DNA of 64,000 bases from Prochlorococcus sp. AG-409-I11 (GCA_003215725.1 QCJX01000001.1:82501-146500); one strand, 5' to 3'. Shown: positions 35,184 to 44,294, counted from the first letter of the stretch. Numbers and translations are program-made. Notes: generated from the sequence alone by a model not told the origin.

Positions 35184-36689
35184 TTACCGTTTGATTAACG
35201 AATCAAACCTATTTGCAAGTTGATTTCCTGTCCCCCTATTGCATGAACCACCCAAAGAATTAACAATTGTACAAGTGTTATGAACAGCGACAGAAACAGT
35301 ATTCCCATTAGGCATCAAACCATCAACATAAATTTGTTGTTTTGCTATAGGGGTGGAAGTCTGTCGGCTCAAGTTTCTCAATAATTTTGATGGAGGTTTT
35401 TGCTCAGGGAAGAAAACTTTCACATTTTCTTCTTTTATCTCCCCTAATACTCTGGCAATGCTCTGTGGCCTAAGGCTCGCTGAATGACCAAGAAAATCCA
35501 ATAAGCTAATAGTTTTCAAACCAAACGCATCTCCGTAGTATTCCATAGCTTTGTGCTTAGAAACTATCGTCCTTTGATTAGAAGGGATTGTGGATACTTG
35601 TCTTTGAGTCCATTGATCTAAATCTTCTAAAATAGTATTAAAAGATTTAGATCTTTCACTTGTAATTTTCCTATTTTCTCTATCCAAAAATGAAATGTTC
35701 TTCTTGATGCTTCTAGAAATAATATTTCCCATCTTGATAATGTTATGAGGATCATGCCAGATATGAGGATCTGCTCCTCCATGGTCATGGTGATGATGAT
35801 CATCGCCTTCGTCTGGAACTTGGGCTATCGGTTCGACATCATCGCCTGAAACATCTTTAAAGAAATGCTCATCGGCTTCAAACTCAAAGGGCATATGCTC
35901 AGTAAAGAATACATATTTACCAGCTTTTTTAATTTCTACATTGAATGTTGTGCTTTCTTTTCTCTCATTAAATGTGAGAACATATGCTTTTTTCTGTGCA
36001 ACAAGTCGATCATTATTACGTTTAAATTCTGAATTTTTGGATTCTAATAATTCTTCAGCAAGTTCTTCTGATGCTTCAATATCACCAGACTTGAGAATAA
36101 CCATTTTCATAGCAGGGTCGGCATAGTCTCCATCGACTTTTGCAAAAGACCATGTGTAGGTTCCTGGTGAAAGTTCAAAGACACCAGCCCATTCAAAAGC
36201 TTCTTCTCCATGAACTTTGCCATGGTCGTCATGATCGTCATGCTTCGCAGATGAGTGTTCGTCATGATCGTCATGCTTCGCAGATGAGTGTTCATCATGG
36301 TCGTCATGGTCATCAATCTCTATTGCACTTACACCGACAACAGTAGTTATGGGCTTATCTTGCCATTTTTTTATTGCAGGAGTCATCTCTTTACCAAGGG
36401 TGAAAACTTGACTTGCATTATTGAGAGCTTGAACCTGTCTAGGAGAAAATTTGACATCATGAACGTCTACTTTTCTGCCAATCAAACACTTGACTTGCTT
36501 TGAAGGTGGAGCAATTGCCTTGACCAAGTCACATACCAGCGGCTCTATTGCAACTATTGATTTCTCCTTAGCTTGTAAGCCTTGAGCCGTTCCAGATAAA
36601 AAAACCGCTCCTGCTAAAAGAGAAGTTTTTAAAATTGATCTTTTGATTAGATATCTTCTCTGGCTTGATTGCCCTAAATGATCTGACAT
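35184..36689 (-). CDS. znuA: Zinc ABC transporter substrate-binding protein with inserted domain
   Basis: 501 residues, against about 300-350 for usual ZnuA. The N-terminus has a twin Arg (SQRRYLIKRSILKTSLLAGA), suggesting Tat or Sec export. Metal ligands of the ZnuA fold are recognisable: His in VDVHDVK (about 77), His in DPHIWHDPHN (about 309), His in SKHKAMEYYGDAFGLK, and Glu in FFPEQKPPSKLL. The usual His-rich loop is expanded to residues about 126-303. It includes tandem HDDHDEHSSAK units, then a separate domain (about 163-280, FEWAGVFELSPGTYTWSF to VFFTEHMPFEF), then HHHHDHGG. It captures periplasmic zinc for ZnuBC. Confidence 0.93.
   Translation of the reverse strand: MSDHLGQSSQRRYLIKRSILKTSLLAGAVFLSGTAQGLQAKEKSIVAIEPLVCDLVKAIAPPSKQVKCLIGRKVDVHDVKFSPRQVQALNNASQVFTLGKEMTPAIKKWQDKPITTVVGVSAIEIDDHDDHDEHSSAKHDDHDEHSSAKHDDHDDHGKVHGEEAFEWAGVFELSPGTYTWSFAKVDGDYADPAMKMVILKSGDIEASEELAEELLESKNSEFKRNNDRLVAQKKAYVLTFNERKESTTFNVEIKKAGKYVFFTEHMPFEFEADEHFFKDVSGDDVEPIAQVPDEGDDHHHHDHGGADPHIWHDPHNIIKMGNIISRSIKKNISFLDRENRKITSERSKSFNTILEDLDQWTQRQVSTIPSNQRTIVSKHKAMEYYGDAFGLKTISLLDFLGHSASLRPQSIARVLGEIKEENVKVFFPEQKPPSKLLRNLSRQTSTPIAKQQIYVDGLMPNGNTVSVAVHNTCTIVNSLGGSCNRGTGNQLANRFDSLIKR
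36230..36295 (-). repeat. Two 33-bp tandem repeats in znuA (His/Asp-rich)
   Basis: Two head-to-tail copies of a 33-base unit (36230-36262 and 36263-36295), differing at one base, encode the 11-residue unit HDDHDEHSSAK. Near-identity at DNA level indicates recent duplication. The unit extends a zinc-binding loop, so copy number may vary among strains. Confidence 0.85.
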
Positions 36690-36709
36690 GCGAAAAGGAT
36701 CTACTTTTC

Positions 36710-36732
36710 AAAACGATAATGGTTATCGTTTT
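36710..36732. promoter_or_regulatory. Putative Zur operator between znuA and znuC
   Basis: A perfect 10-bp palindrome, AAAACGATAA-TGG-TTATCGTTTT, lies midway between the divergent znuA and znuC starts (20 bases before znuA, 45 before znuC). The core GATAA..TTATC resembles bacterial Zur/Fur-family boxes. It would allow one repressor to control both directions in response to zinc. No zur gene is in the window, so this is inference. Confidence 0.75.
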
Positions 36733-36777
36733 CATCTGGCAAGTATATTGTTGTTTCGTGTGGAAATGCACTAATTC

Positions 36778-37482
36778 ATGGCCAAATTGGTTGCTGAAAA
36801 TTTGACATATTCCTATTCAAAGCAAAGTCAACTTGTTTTGGATGAGGTCTCACTTGAGCTCAAGCCTGGAACTTTGACTGCTCTTGTTGGTCCAAATGGT
36901 GCCGGTAAGTCAACATTACTAGGTATACTTCAAGGCCGCAGTAAGCCTGACAAAGGTGAAATCACCATTGATAGTCATCCGTTGCTTGATAGTCGATCCC
37001 AAATTTCTCTAATGCCTCAAAGAGGAAAGTTGAACTGGAATTTTCCAATCACTGTTGAAGGATTGGTTGCTTTAGGACGAGTGAATCATTCAAGATCAAC
37101 ATGTTGCGAAGTAGAAGCTGCACTACAACGAGTTGGAATATCTGATTTAGGAAAAAGGAGACTCGATTCATTATCTGGCGGGCAACAACAAAGAGCATTA
37201 CTTGCAAAGACTTTAATGACACCAGCAAAAATCTTGCTTCTTGATGAACCTTGTTCTGCTTTAGATCCACCTGCAAGAGAAGACTTTCTATTAATCATTC
37301 GCCAGCTGGCTGAAGCTGGGTTATCACTTTTTGTTAGTAGTCACGATTGGGGTACATCTCTAAACGCGTATGACAAGGTCGTTGCTTTGGATAAGCATGT
37401 TTTGGCTTCTGGTACTCCTGAAGTAGTGAAAGAAAAGCTTGATTCATTTAGCTGTATGCATGGTAGCTATTGCCGTGCTTAA
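36778..37482 (+). CDS. znuC: Zinc ABC transporter ATP-binding protein
   Basis: A 234-residue ABC ATPase: Walker A GPNGAGKST (about 39-47), Q-loop MPQRGKLNWNFPITVEGLVALGR, signature [10 protein letters not shown] (about 137-146), Walker B ILLLDEPCSALDPPAR (about 157-172) and H-loop SSHDWG. The Q-loop region is typical of the metal (manganese/zinc/iron chelate) importers. It is divergent from znuA, shares the palindrome at 36710, and its end overlaps the start of znuB. Confidence 0.94.
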   Translation: MAKLVAENLTYSYSKQSQLVLDEVSLELKPGTLTALVGPNGAGKSTLLGILQGRSKPDKGEITIDSHPLLDSRSQISLMPQRGKLNWNFPITVEGLVALGRVNHSRSTCCEVEAALQRVGISDLGKRRLDSLSGGQQQRALLAKTLMTPAKILLLDEPCSALDPPAREDFLLIIRQLAEAGLSLFVSSHDWGTSLNAYDKVVALDKHVLASGTPEVVKEKLDSFSCMHGSYCRA

Positions 37483-38275
37483 TCTTTACTCAACCCTAGA
37501 AACTTGGTGGTTAATTCCTTTTTGCGTAATTCTATTGACAGGAATACTTTGCCCGGCGATGGGTACTGTATTAATTACCCATAAGCGACTTCTGCAAGTT
37601 AATTTAATCTCTCATTGTGTCCTACCAGGGTTGGCTTTGGCAGTAGCACTTGGCGTTTCTCCTTCTATAGGTGGTGTTTTCAGTGGATTGTTTGGATCTC
37701 TTGCAGCGGAAGCATTAACCAACAAAAAAAATGAAAATTATGAAGCAATAATGAATACAATTCTTGCTGGTTCTCTTGGACTTGGTGTTCTTCTTATACC
37801 TCTTCTTGGAATTAGGATCGATTTGGAATCTGTTCTATTTGGTGATTTATTAACTGCAAATTTAGGCGACTTAACAAGAACTATTATTTCTTTCTTAGTA
37901 TTTATTTCTTTGATACTTTTTGCTTACGAAAAGCTTGTATATATTGGATTAGACCCGGAAGGAGCTTCTAACAGTGGAATAAAAGTGTCTTATTTAAATT
38001 TACTACTTGGCCTTACGACTGCGCTTGTTATTGTTAGTTCAATGTCTGCAATTGGAGTCATTCTTGTAATTGCTTTGCTTTCCACTCCTGCCTTATTAGG
38101 TCTGCATCAAGCCCCATCTTTATGGGTTGCTATGGTTAGATCTTCAATACTTGGATCTTTAATCTCAATTTTAGGTTTTTTGCTTGCGATTGCTTTCAAT
38201 ATGTCTCCAGGCCCCCTTGTCGCTGTTTTATGCATTCTCTTAATAGGATTTTTACCTAGAAAAAGAAATAATTGA
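37460..38275 (+). CDS. znuB: Zinc ABC transporter permease
   Basis: About 271 residues with eight or nine hydrophobic spans. It contains the family's coupling-type block LLQVNLISHCVLPGLALAVA and the later VVSSMSAIGVILVIALLSTP that are characteristic of metal ABC-3 permeases. ATG 37460 overlaps the znuC end by 23 bases; an earlier TTG (37439) is less likely. It is the last gene of the forward half of the zinc cassette; convergent with rpsD, about 156 bases away. Confidence 0.92.
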   Translation: MVAIAVLNLYSTLETWWLIPFCVILLTGILCPAMGTVLITHKRLLQVNLISHCVLPGLALAVALGVSPSIGGVFSGLFGSLAAEALTNKKNENYEAIMNTILAGSLGLGVLLIPLLGIRIDLESVLFGDLLTANLGDLTRTIISFLVFISLILFAYEKLVYIGLDPEGASNSGIKVSYLNLLLGLTTALVIVSSMSAIGVILVIALLSTPALLGLHQAPSLWVAMVRSSILGSLISILGFLLAIAFNMSPGPLVAVLCILLIGFLPRKRNN

Positions 38276-38345
38276 TCTGTTTTGTGTAATTAGACCTACG
38301 GAGTTATTGGCTTGCTTTTAAACTAAAAGGCAGAACTTTGTGCAT

Positions 38346-38370
38346 AAAAAACCCCTGACTGAGCAGGGGT
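38346..38370 (-). terminator. rpsD rho-independent terminator
   Basis: On the minus strand, stem ACCCCTG/CAGGGGT with loop CTCAGT, followed by six T. The stem is 7 bp and perfect. It lies 61 bases past the rpsD stop. The core is identical to the terminator at 32161-32186. Confidence 0.9.
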
Positions 38371-38431
38371 GGGAACAAAGTTGGAGTACTAGTATTGAGA
38401 TTCGCCGAGACTCGTTGCAATAACTGGGCCG

Positions 38432-39040
38432 TTAGACCTTACGTGAGTAGTACTCAACAACTAGAAGCTCGTTTATTTCAAGAGCTACCCACTCCCTCTC
38501 GCATTTTCCAGTTATTTTTGCTGACATTTTAGCTTTATCAAGTTCCATATGAGGGGGAACATTCGCTAAACCTGGAAACTCAAGGTTTGCTTCAGCAAGT
38601 TTTTTGCTGCCCTTCTTTTCGCGAATACCAACAACATCACCAGCCTTGCATTGATAACTAGCAATATCTAGTACGCGGCCATTAACGGTCACATGGCCAT
38701 GGTTGACTAATTGCCTAGCTCCAGGAACTGTTGGTCCAAACCCAAGCCGAAAACAAACATTGTCCAGTCTGTTCTCTAAAAGTTTTAAAAGATTTGTTCC
38801 GGTTGAACCATCTTGTGCACGTGCTTTTTTTACGTAGCGAACAAGCTGACGTTCAGAGATCCCATAATTAAATCTTAGTTTTTGTTTCTCTTCTAGACGG
38901 ATCGCGTATTCAGAGCGCTTGCGACGGGCTTGGCCGTGCTGACCTGGAGGATTAGACCGTTTAGCGGCCTTCCTGGTGAGACCTGGCAGGTCTCCCAAGC
39001 GACGCGTGATCCTCAGGCGAGGCCCGCGGTATCGAGACAT
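38432..39040 (-). CDS. rpsD: 30S ribosomal protein S4
   Basis: A 202-residue S4, starting [20 protein letters not shown]. Primary 16S rRNA-binding protein of the 30S body. The S4 RNA-binding motif runs about 93-150 ([40 protein letters not shown]). It ends [13 protein letters not shown]+C is higher than its neighbours, as is usual for a highly expressed ribosomal gene. The frame is open a few codons upstream, but ATG 39040 is the family start. The last eight codons plus stop recur as a remnant at 32246-32272. Confidence 0.97.
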   Translation of the reverse strand: MSRYRGPRLRITRRLGDLPGLTRKAAKRSNPPGQHGQARRKRSEYAIRLEEKQKLRFNYGISERQLVRYVKKARAQDGSTGTNLLKLLENRLDNVCFRLGFGPTVPGARQLVNHGHVTVNGRVLDIASYQCKAGDVVGIREKKGSKKLAEANLEFPGLANVPPHMELDKAKMSAKITGKCEREWVALEINELLVVEYYSRKV

Positions 39041-39098
39041 AAGATAGAAGGTAGAGGACAATCGTGACTAGAACTCATCATGCTGGAGGGGGTCCAGA

Positions 39099-39380
39099 AT
39101 GAATAATGCCATGCACGGACTAAACACTCTATCTCTAAGCGTTATCAAGAAACTGAATCAAGCTGTATCTCAAGTTTTTTTGGCTTTGATAAGTGTCTAC
39201 AGGCAATGGTTTTCGCCACTGTTGGGGCCTAGGTGCCGATTTATTCCTAGTTGTAGTGAATATGGTTTAGAAGCAATTGCAAGACATGGGCCATGGAGGG
39301 GTGGTTGGTTGACTTTGAAAAGGTTATCCAGATGCCATCCTTTTACTCCTTGTGGCTGTGATCCAGTTCCAGATAAATGA
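39099..39380 (+). CDS. yidD: Membrane protein insertion efficiency factor YidD
   Basis: A 93-residue YidD. Amphipathic N-terminal helix ([20 protein letters not shown]), then the conserved [20 protein letters not shown] and [20 protein letters not shown] with the family's Cys set. It assists the insertion of membrane proteins by YidC. It is divergent from rpsD and overlaps the next gene by 4 bases (ATGA). Confidence 0.93.
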   Translation: MNNAMHGLNTLSLSVIKKLNQAVSQVFLALISVYRQWFSPLLGPRCRFIPSCSEYGLEAIARHGPWRGGWLTLKRLSRCHPFTPCGCDPVPDK

Positions 39381-39688
39381 TTGGAGCACATTTAATTCTC
39401 TATAGCCGTAACGGATGTTGTTTGTGCGAAGGTCTAGAACAGCGTCTCTTGAAACTCCCTTTGCAAAAATTAAGTCCACCAGTTGAACTTAAAGTTGTTG
39501 ATATTGATTCTGCTGACACGGCTGAATCAGTCCGAATTCGATATGACCTAATAGTGCCAGTAATGGCGGTTTATTTGAACGAGGAGAATAAAAAAATCGA
39601 TTTACCAAGAGTTTCTCCGAGGCTTAAAGAAGAAAGTCTCTTCATTTGGTTGCAAAAGGCTATAAACAAAAGTCTTGGATTGGAATAG
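39377..39688 (+). CDS. Glutaredoxin-like (thioredoxin-fold) protein
   Basis: A 103-residue DUF836/glutaredoxin-like protein. Redox motif [12 protein letters not shown] (CxxC-type, CCLC) at about 12-17 follows strand LILYS, and the cis-Pro is in [10 protein letters not shown]. Likely a small disulfide oxidoreductase of unknown partner. Its ATG overlaps the yidD stop. murE starts about 28 bases after its end. Confidence 0.88.
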   Translation: MIGAHLILYSRNGCCLCEGLEQRLLKLPLQKLSPPVELKVVDIDSADTAESVRIRYDLIVPVMAVYLNEENKKIDLPRVSPRLKEESLFIWLQKAINKSLGLE

Positions 39689-39716
39689 AAAAAACTTCGT
39701 ATATTGTTTGATTATT

Positions 39717-41261
39717 ATGCCCAAAAATTTACATTCATTATTGAGAGATGTTGGGCTTGAAATCCCACCTGCTTTAGTTGATGCAGAGATATTTGCAGTT
39801 ACTTGTGACTCTCGTACTGTTCGAAGAGGAAGTTTATTTTTAGGGTTGCCTGGTGAGAAGGTTGATGGAGGGGAATTTTGGCCTGAGGCTTTATCAGCCG
39901 GTGCAGCAGCAGCTGTTATTGGTCCATCTGCTGCAAAATTGCATGCACCTCAGGATGAAGATCCCGTCATAGTGGTGTCATCATCTATTGAGCATTGGAT
40001 AGGAGAACTTTCTGCAGCTTTTTGGAATAAACCTTCTTTACAGATGTCTTTGATAGGTGTAACAGGAACTAATGGCAAAACCACAACGACTTATTTGATA
40101 GAGCATTTGAGTAAAGCTGCAGGTTGCCAATCTGCACTTTTTGGAACATTGGTTAACCGTTGGGCTTCTCAAAGCATTGTTGCAAGCCATACAACAAGTT
40201 TCCCCGACAAGTTGCAAGAGCATCTTGCAAAAGCAGTTTTGGCAGGATCAACATTAGGTGCCATGGAAGTTAGTTCACATGCACTTGCCCAAAAGCGAAT
40301 AGCTGGATGTCGCTTTGCTAATGCTGTCTTTACAAACCTCACTCAAGATCATCTTGATTATCACCATTCAATTGAAGCTTACTTTGAGGCAAAGGCTCTT
40401 CTTTTTGCACCACCTTTCCTAGACTCTGCTAAAGCCAATGTCGTAGTCAATATTGATAATGAATGGGGTGCTCAACTTGCTAAAAGGTTAGGAACTAATT
40501 GTTGGAAATGCTCACTCAACCCCGAGAATATTCAACTCAAGAGCCCAGAACTATTCGTGACGGAAGTTGAATTCACATCGTTAGGTTTAAAAGGGCGATT
40601 ACATAGCCCTGCAGGCAATGGAACATTTATATCTTCATTGATAGGAAGCTTCAATTTGATGAATCTTCTACAAGCAGTGGGTGTTCTAATTCAACAAGGA
40701 TTGCCTTTAGAAAAGCTTTTGGCTGGAATAAGTGACTTCCCTGGAGTTCCAGGAAGAATGGAATGTGTTCAACCATTCTCTTTGGTAGAAGCTTCATTGC
40801 TACCAAGAGTCTTGGTTGACTACGCGCATACTCCCGATGGGTTAAAGAATGCTCTTCTTGCCTTAAGGCCTTTTACAAATGGAAAACTTATATGTGTTTT
40901 TGGATGCGGTGGGGATAGGGATCGAGGGAAACGACCCCAAATGGCCTCCGTTGCGGCTAATCATTCTGACTGGATGATTGTGACTTCTGATAACCCTCGT
41001 ACGGAGAAGCCTCAACAGATTTTTAATGATGTTGCTAAAGGGTTACCTGATGATGCTGAAGTGATAATAGAGCCCGATAGATCTTTAGCTATTCATACTG
41101 CTGTTTCTATGGCGGCTAGTGATGATGTTGTTCTGATTGCTGGTAAAGGCCATGAGAACTATCAAATTATTGGAAGCGATAAGATTTATTTTGACGATCG
41201 AGAGGAGGCAAAAAAAGCTATCAGATTGAAACTGAACTCATTAAAGTCAGAGAGTAACTAG
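39717..41261 (+). CDS. murE: UDP-MurNAc-tripeptide synthetase
   Basis: About 514 residues. It adds the third residue, meso-diaminopimelate, to UDP-MurNAc-Ala-Glu in peptidoglycan synthesis. ATP loop [18 protein letters not shown] (about 117-134), [34 protein letters not shown], and the DAP-selecting motif [10 protein letters not shown] are all present. ATG 39717 gives the usual N-terminus; an upstream frame begins within the glutaredoxin gene. Its stop shares a CTAG palindrome with the stop of the convergent gene. Confidence 0.96.
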   Translation: MPKNLHSLLRDVGLEIPPALVDAEIFAVTCDSRTVRRGSLFLGLPGEKVDGGEFWPEALSAGAAAAVIGPSAAKLHAPQDEDPVIVVSSSIEHWIGELSAAFWNKPSLQMSLIGVTGTNGKTTTTYLIEHLSKAAGCQSALFGTLVNRWASQSIVASHTTSFPDKLQEHLAKAVLAGSTLGAMEVSSHALAQKRIAGCRFANAVFTNLTQDHLDYHHSIEAYFEAKALLFAPPFLDSAKANVVVNIDNEWGAQLAKRLGTNCWKCSLNPENIQLKSPELFVTEVEFTSLGLKGRLHSPAGNGTFISSLIGSFNLMNLLQAVGVLIQQGLPLEKLLAGISDFPGVPGRMECVQPFSLVEASLLPRVLVDYAHTPDGLKNALLALRPFTNGKLICVFGCGGDRDRGKRPQMASVAANHSDWMIVTSDNPRTEKPQQIFNDVAKGLPDDAEVIIEPDRSLAIHTAVSMAASDDVVLIAGKGHENYQIIGSDKIYFDDREEAKKAIRLKLNSLKSESN

Positions 41262-42490
41262 TTGTTTCTCGTTAACTCTTGAATCGAAGTAATTAGTGCA
41301 TCTACTTCCTCTTCAGTACTTGTAACATGTAGACAAGCGCGCAGGCATACAGGATCTTCTAAACTTCTGATCCATAAATTTTTTTTCCCAAGTGCCTTAA
41401 CACTTAGGAGTGATGAATCTTTATCAGTGCATTGAAAACTGACTAACCCTCCAGGTGGAGGACTGTTAAGAATAAGTTCTATACCTTTGATTTGATTGAG
41501 CTGATTCCATAGCCTAGAACTTAAAGATTTAATTACTTTCAGTCTTTGATTTGCTTCACCTTCTTCCTCGAGAAGTTCGAGTGAACATCTCAAGCCTGCA
41601 AGCAAAGGTATGCAAGATGTTGCTATTTCAAAACGGCGACTATCTTGATGAAAGGGAATTGGCATCCCCTGCGTTAAGACACCTTCGTGTTGAAGACTTT
41701 TCCAACCAATTATTGTGGGATTTGCTTCATGGAGAACTCTTTCGGAAAGGACAACGCCTCCTAACCCTTCTGGCCCACATGCCCATTTATGCCCTGTAAA
41801 TGCATAAATATCTGATTGTGAGGCAGCCTCTTTAATCTCAATATGTCCAAAGCTTTGAGCGGCATCAACCAGAAGAAATGGATTACTTGGGCAATTCCTT
41901 AGATATTTTGAAACCATAGAAATAGGGATTTCTTGACCGGTATTCCATAAAAGGTGAGATAGAACAACCAATTTCGTCTTTGGTTTAATATAAGTTTCCA
42001 AAATTTTCCATAAGGCATCTTTTAACTGACTTTTTTCATTAGCTCCATGACGTAGTTGTTTAACTGGCAAGATGTCTAACGAGAGCTGTTGCCTACGAGC
42101 TAACTCTTTGCAGGCAGATACAACTCCAGGATGCTCGCAATCGCTAAGTAAAATTTCATCACCTATTGAAAAAGGCAATCCCCAGAGAGGGAGTACACAG
42201 CCACTTGTGACATTTTCAGTCAACGCTATGCGCTCCTTTGTTACTCCACTCATTTTTGCTAAATATTCTCGTGTTTCTGCTAATTCCTTTGCGATAAAAG
42301 GCCAAACGTTATTTGTAAATGGACCTAAGTCTTGAATTTTTTCCCAGCTATTAGTAATTGCCTTTAAAGATGGCTTTGGTAAAGGACCTTGTCCTCCATA
42401 ATTAAAATATTTTTTATTTTGGAGTGCAGGCATCAAACCCCTTAATTTGCTGGGACTTGTTGGTGTATTTTGGGTCGATGATGGGCTCAA
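41258..42490 (-). CDS. Class V aminotransferase / cysteine desulfurase-like
   Basis: A 410-residue PLP enzyme of the NifS/Csd fold. The PLP Lys is in [20 protein letters not shown] (about 230-249). [34 protein letters not shown] and [14 protein letters not shown] line the cofactor pocket. An active-site Cys like that of SufS is not obvious. It resembles cyanobacterial L-cysteine/cystine C-S lyase (C-DES) that releases sulfide for Fe-S assembly. Which of the two it is remains open. Confidence 0.85.
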   Translation of the reverse strand: MSPSSTQNTPTSPSKLRGLMPALQNKKYFNYGGQGPLPKPSLKAITNSWEKIQDLGPFTNNVWPFIAKELAETREYLAKMSGVTKERIALTENVTSGCVLPLWGLPFSIGDEILLSDCEHPGVVSACKELARRQQLSLDILPVKQLRHGANEKSQLKDALWKILETYIKPKTKLVVLSHLLWNTGQEIPISMVSKYLRNCPSNPFLLVDAAQSFGHIEIKEAASQSDIYAFTGHKWACGPEGLGGVVLSERVLHEANPTIIGWKSLQHEGVLTQGMPIPFHQDSRRFEIATSCIPLLAGLRCSLELLEEEGEANQRLKVIKSLSSRLWNQLNQIKGIELILNSPPPGGLVSFQCTDKDSSLLSVKALGKKNLWIRSLEDPVCLRACLHVTSTEEEVDALITSIQELTRNN

Positions 42491-42635
42491 GGCTTTCTCC
42501 TAGACGTTTAAAAGTTGGTTTATGTCAACCTCCTACTCCATTCGAGAATTCGTTAATAGATACTGCTTAGTATTGCACTCTAAGAAGGTGACGTAGTATT
42601 AGTATGCTACATATAACAGAGGCAACTGAAATTAA

Positions 42636-43133
42636 ATGTCTCAACTAACTATCAAACTGAGTGCTAAGGCAGATGCTTTAATTGCTCAACTACAAAAAGA
42701 GATTTTTAACCGTCGCCGGAAGAAAGTGACAGCTCAAGGGGTTGTCGAAACCCTAGTTGAAAGCGGTGCTAAATCTCAGTCCGATAAGCGTTATGCAGCC
42801 TCTTGGAAAAACCTTATTAAGGATATAGAAAAAGCTGCCAAAGTTGCTGAGGTCCACGGCAATAAGCCATCTAACTTAAGTGCTGAAGAATGGGCTATTG
42901 TCCTTTCTCACCGTACTCGTAAAGCTACTGCTACTACCGGAAAGACTCCTTCGAAGGGTGTCTCTGCAACCAAGGTAAAACGAAAGGTCAAAACAAAGAC
43001 GACTAAAGCAAAATCTTCTACTGCGAAAAAAGGTGAAGAAAAGGAACCAGCGTCTTCTAAGGTGGCCACTCCAAGACCTGCCAGACGAGCAAGAAAGGCT
43101 AAGACTACTTCTGCTTCAGAAAAAAAAGACTAG
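42636..43133 (+). CDS. Basic protein with Lys/Ala-rich histone-like tail
   Basis: 165 residues. N-terminal about 95 residues: TIKLSAKADALIAQLQKEIF, a possible ribbon-helix-helix-type strand and helix, then KKVTAQGVVETLVESGAKSQ and a second helical region. The C-terminal about 70 residues are Lys/Ala/Thr/Ser-rich (KVKRKVKTKTTKAKSSTAKK, RPARRARKAK), like the tails of bacterial histone H1-like or HU proteins. Nucleoid or RNA binding is inferred from charge. No confident family. The upstream region 42600-42635 contains an AGAGGCAACTGA stretch. Confidence 0.75.
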   Translation: MSQLTIKLSAKADALIAQLQKEIFNRRRKKVTAQGVVETLVESGAKSQSDKRYAASWKNLIKDIEKAAKVAEVHGNKPSNLSAEEWAIVLSHRTRKATATTGKTPSKGVSATKVKRKVKTKTTKAKSSTAKKGEEKEPASSKVATPRPARRARKAKTTSASEKKD

Positions 43134-43287
43134 TTTGCGAAGGCTAGATCAATAAAAGCGGTTTTACAGGTGAATCCATTTTAATGGGCTATCTTAAAAA
43201 TAAAGATGATGGAGTTAGGAATGAGGTGGAAAAAGTTCTTTTTAAACAGAACTCATTATGCCTCTTCACTAAGTAAATACTTTGCCT

Positions 43288-43596
43288 TTAAGTTTTATTC
43301 AGAATAGTGTAGGGATTACCTGGTGTGACTTGCATCAGTAGATGTTTTGTCGTCAATATTGTGGTTAATTCTTTCTTGGGAATGGTTGACTTCTGGTTAT
43401 CGATAAATGACAGGACCATGATTACTAATGGAGAAACAAATGCTATGGCAGTCAGTAAAGCAAGGGCTTGAGTCGTTCGAAAGACGGGAATTTTTAAGAG
43501 AGGTTCACCACAATTACCACAACGCATTTCCCCATGTGAATCTTGTTGATGTATTTGGTAACTAGGTGAGCAATAAGGGCAATAATATTGAGGCAT
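43288..43596 (-). CDS. Zinc-ribbon membrane-anchored small protein
   Basis: 102 residues. The N-terminal double Cys ribbon (YYCPYCSPSYQIH, EMRCGNCGEPLL; CxxC-x15-CxxC) should bind one zinc. A single membrane span follows (about 44-64, ALLTAIAFVSPLVIMVLSF), then a short polar tail. The ribbon would face the cytoplasm. No named family. Stand-alone gene. Confidence 0.75.
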   Translation of the reverse strand: MPQYYCPYCSPSYQIHQQDSHGEMRCGNCGEPLLKIPVFRTTQALALLTAIAFVSPLVIMVLSFIDNQKSTIPKKELTTILTTKHLLMQVTPGNPYTILNKT

Positions 43597-43746
43597 AATT
43601 ACTTTAGGATCTTAATAGAAGTAAAGATCAAATTAGATTAGAGTTGGTTTTGTAGACTATAGTTTACATGTGATTACTGTTTTTGAAATCATCCAGATTA
43701 AAGGTCTAAAAAATTAAATTTAATACTTGCCTATTCTTTGATTAAG

Positions 43747-44109
43747 TTAGTTTCTAAACCCCCCTTCAAGTATAAAAAATTCAGGGTTGAACTTTTCTAA
43801 TACACTTTTTAATTTCAATAATTCCTGAGCAGGCCCATGAACTTCAAATTGGGTTATTTCTGCTAACTTTCTCATGCGTTCAAGTAAATCTTCTACATTT
43901 GATAAATGAGCAAGTACAGCATCTGCATTTATATAACCTTCACGGCAAAATGCTTTGTTATTAATAAATGACCATCCGTAATATAAGCAACCCATTTCTC
44001 CTCTTGTGGTTTCGATAAAGTCTTCGGCAATTGCCTTGAAAGCCTCAAGGTTTTCATCACTGATCTTGAGGTAGGGATGAATGGAAACACTAGTGTCTTG
44101 CAGGTCCAT
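43747..44109 (-). CDS. Antibiotic biosynthesis monooxygenase-like (ABM) domain protein
   Basis: A 120-residue small alpha/beta ferredoxin-like protein: VSIHPYLKISDENLEAFKAI, FIETTRGEMGCLYYGWSF, FCREGYINADAVLAHLSNVE. These are the usual ABM/YgiN-type dimeric beta-sandwich segments. Reaction unknown; such domains occur as quinol or heme-type monooxygenases, or just as binding modules. Starts at ATG 44109. Confidence 0.8.
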   Translation of the reverse strand: MDLQDTSVSIHPYLKISDENLEAFKAIAEDFIETTRGEMGCLYYGWSFINNKAFCREGYINADAVLAHLSNVEDLLERMRKLAEITQFEVHGPAQELLKLKSVLEKFNPEFFILEGGFRN

Positions 44110-44294
44110 TATTTTTTTGGTTTTGATAGGGCTACCGTGTTCTGTGATAACTGCAAAATAGAGAATGTAAAGAGTTCATTAATTACAATATGGTGATAGG
44201 CAGTCGATATATTCAGTGCTAATCATTAGGAAATTATATGAATTTGCCGAAATCCGCATTAAACCTTTTATTTCTAATAAGAGTAGGTTTTTAA

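Noticed and set aside
36107..36346. Met/Thr-rich and His/Arg-rich frames over the znuA repeat
   Set aside because: Produced by reading the tandem His/Asp repeat in other frames; the repeat is explained by ZnuA.
43184..43276. 30-codon frame MGYLKNKDDGVRNEVEKVLF...
   Set aside because: No good start signals, no recognisable family; probably chance in a gap before a convergent gene.
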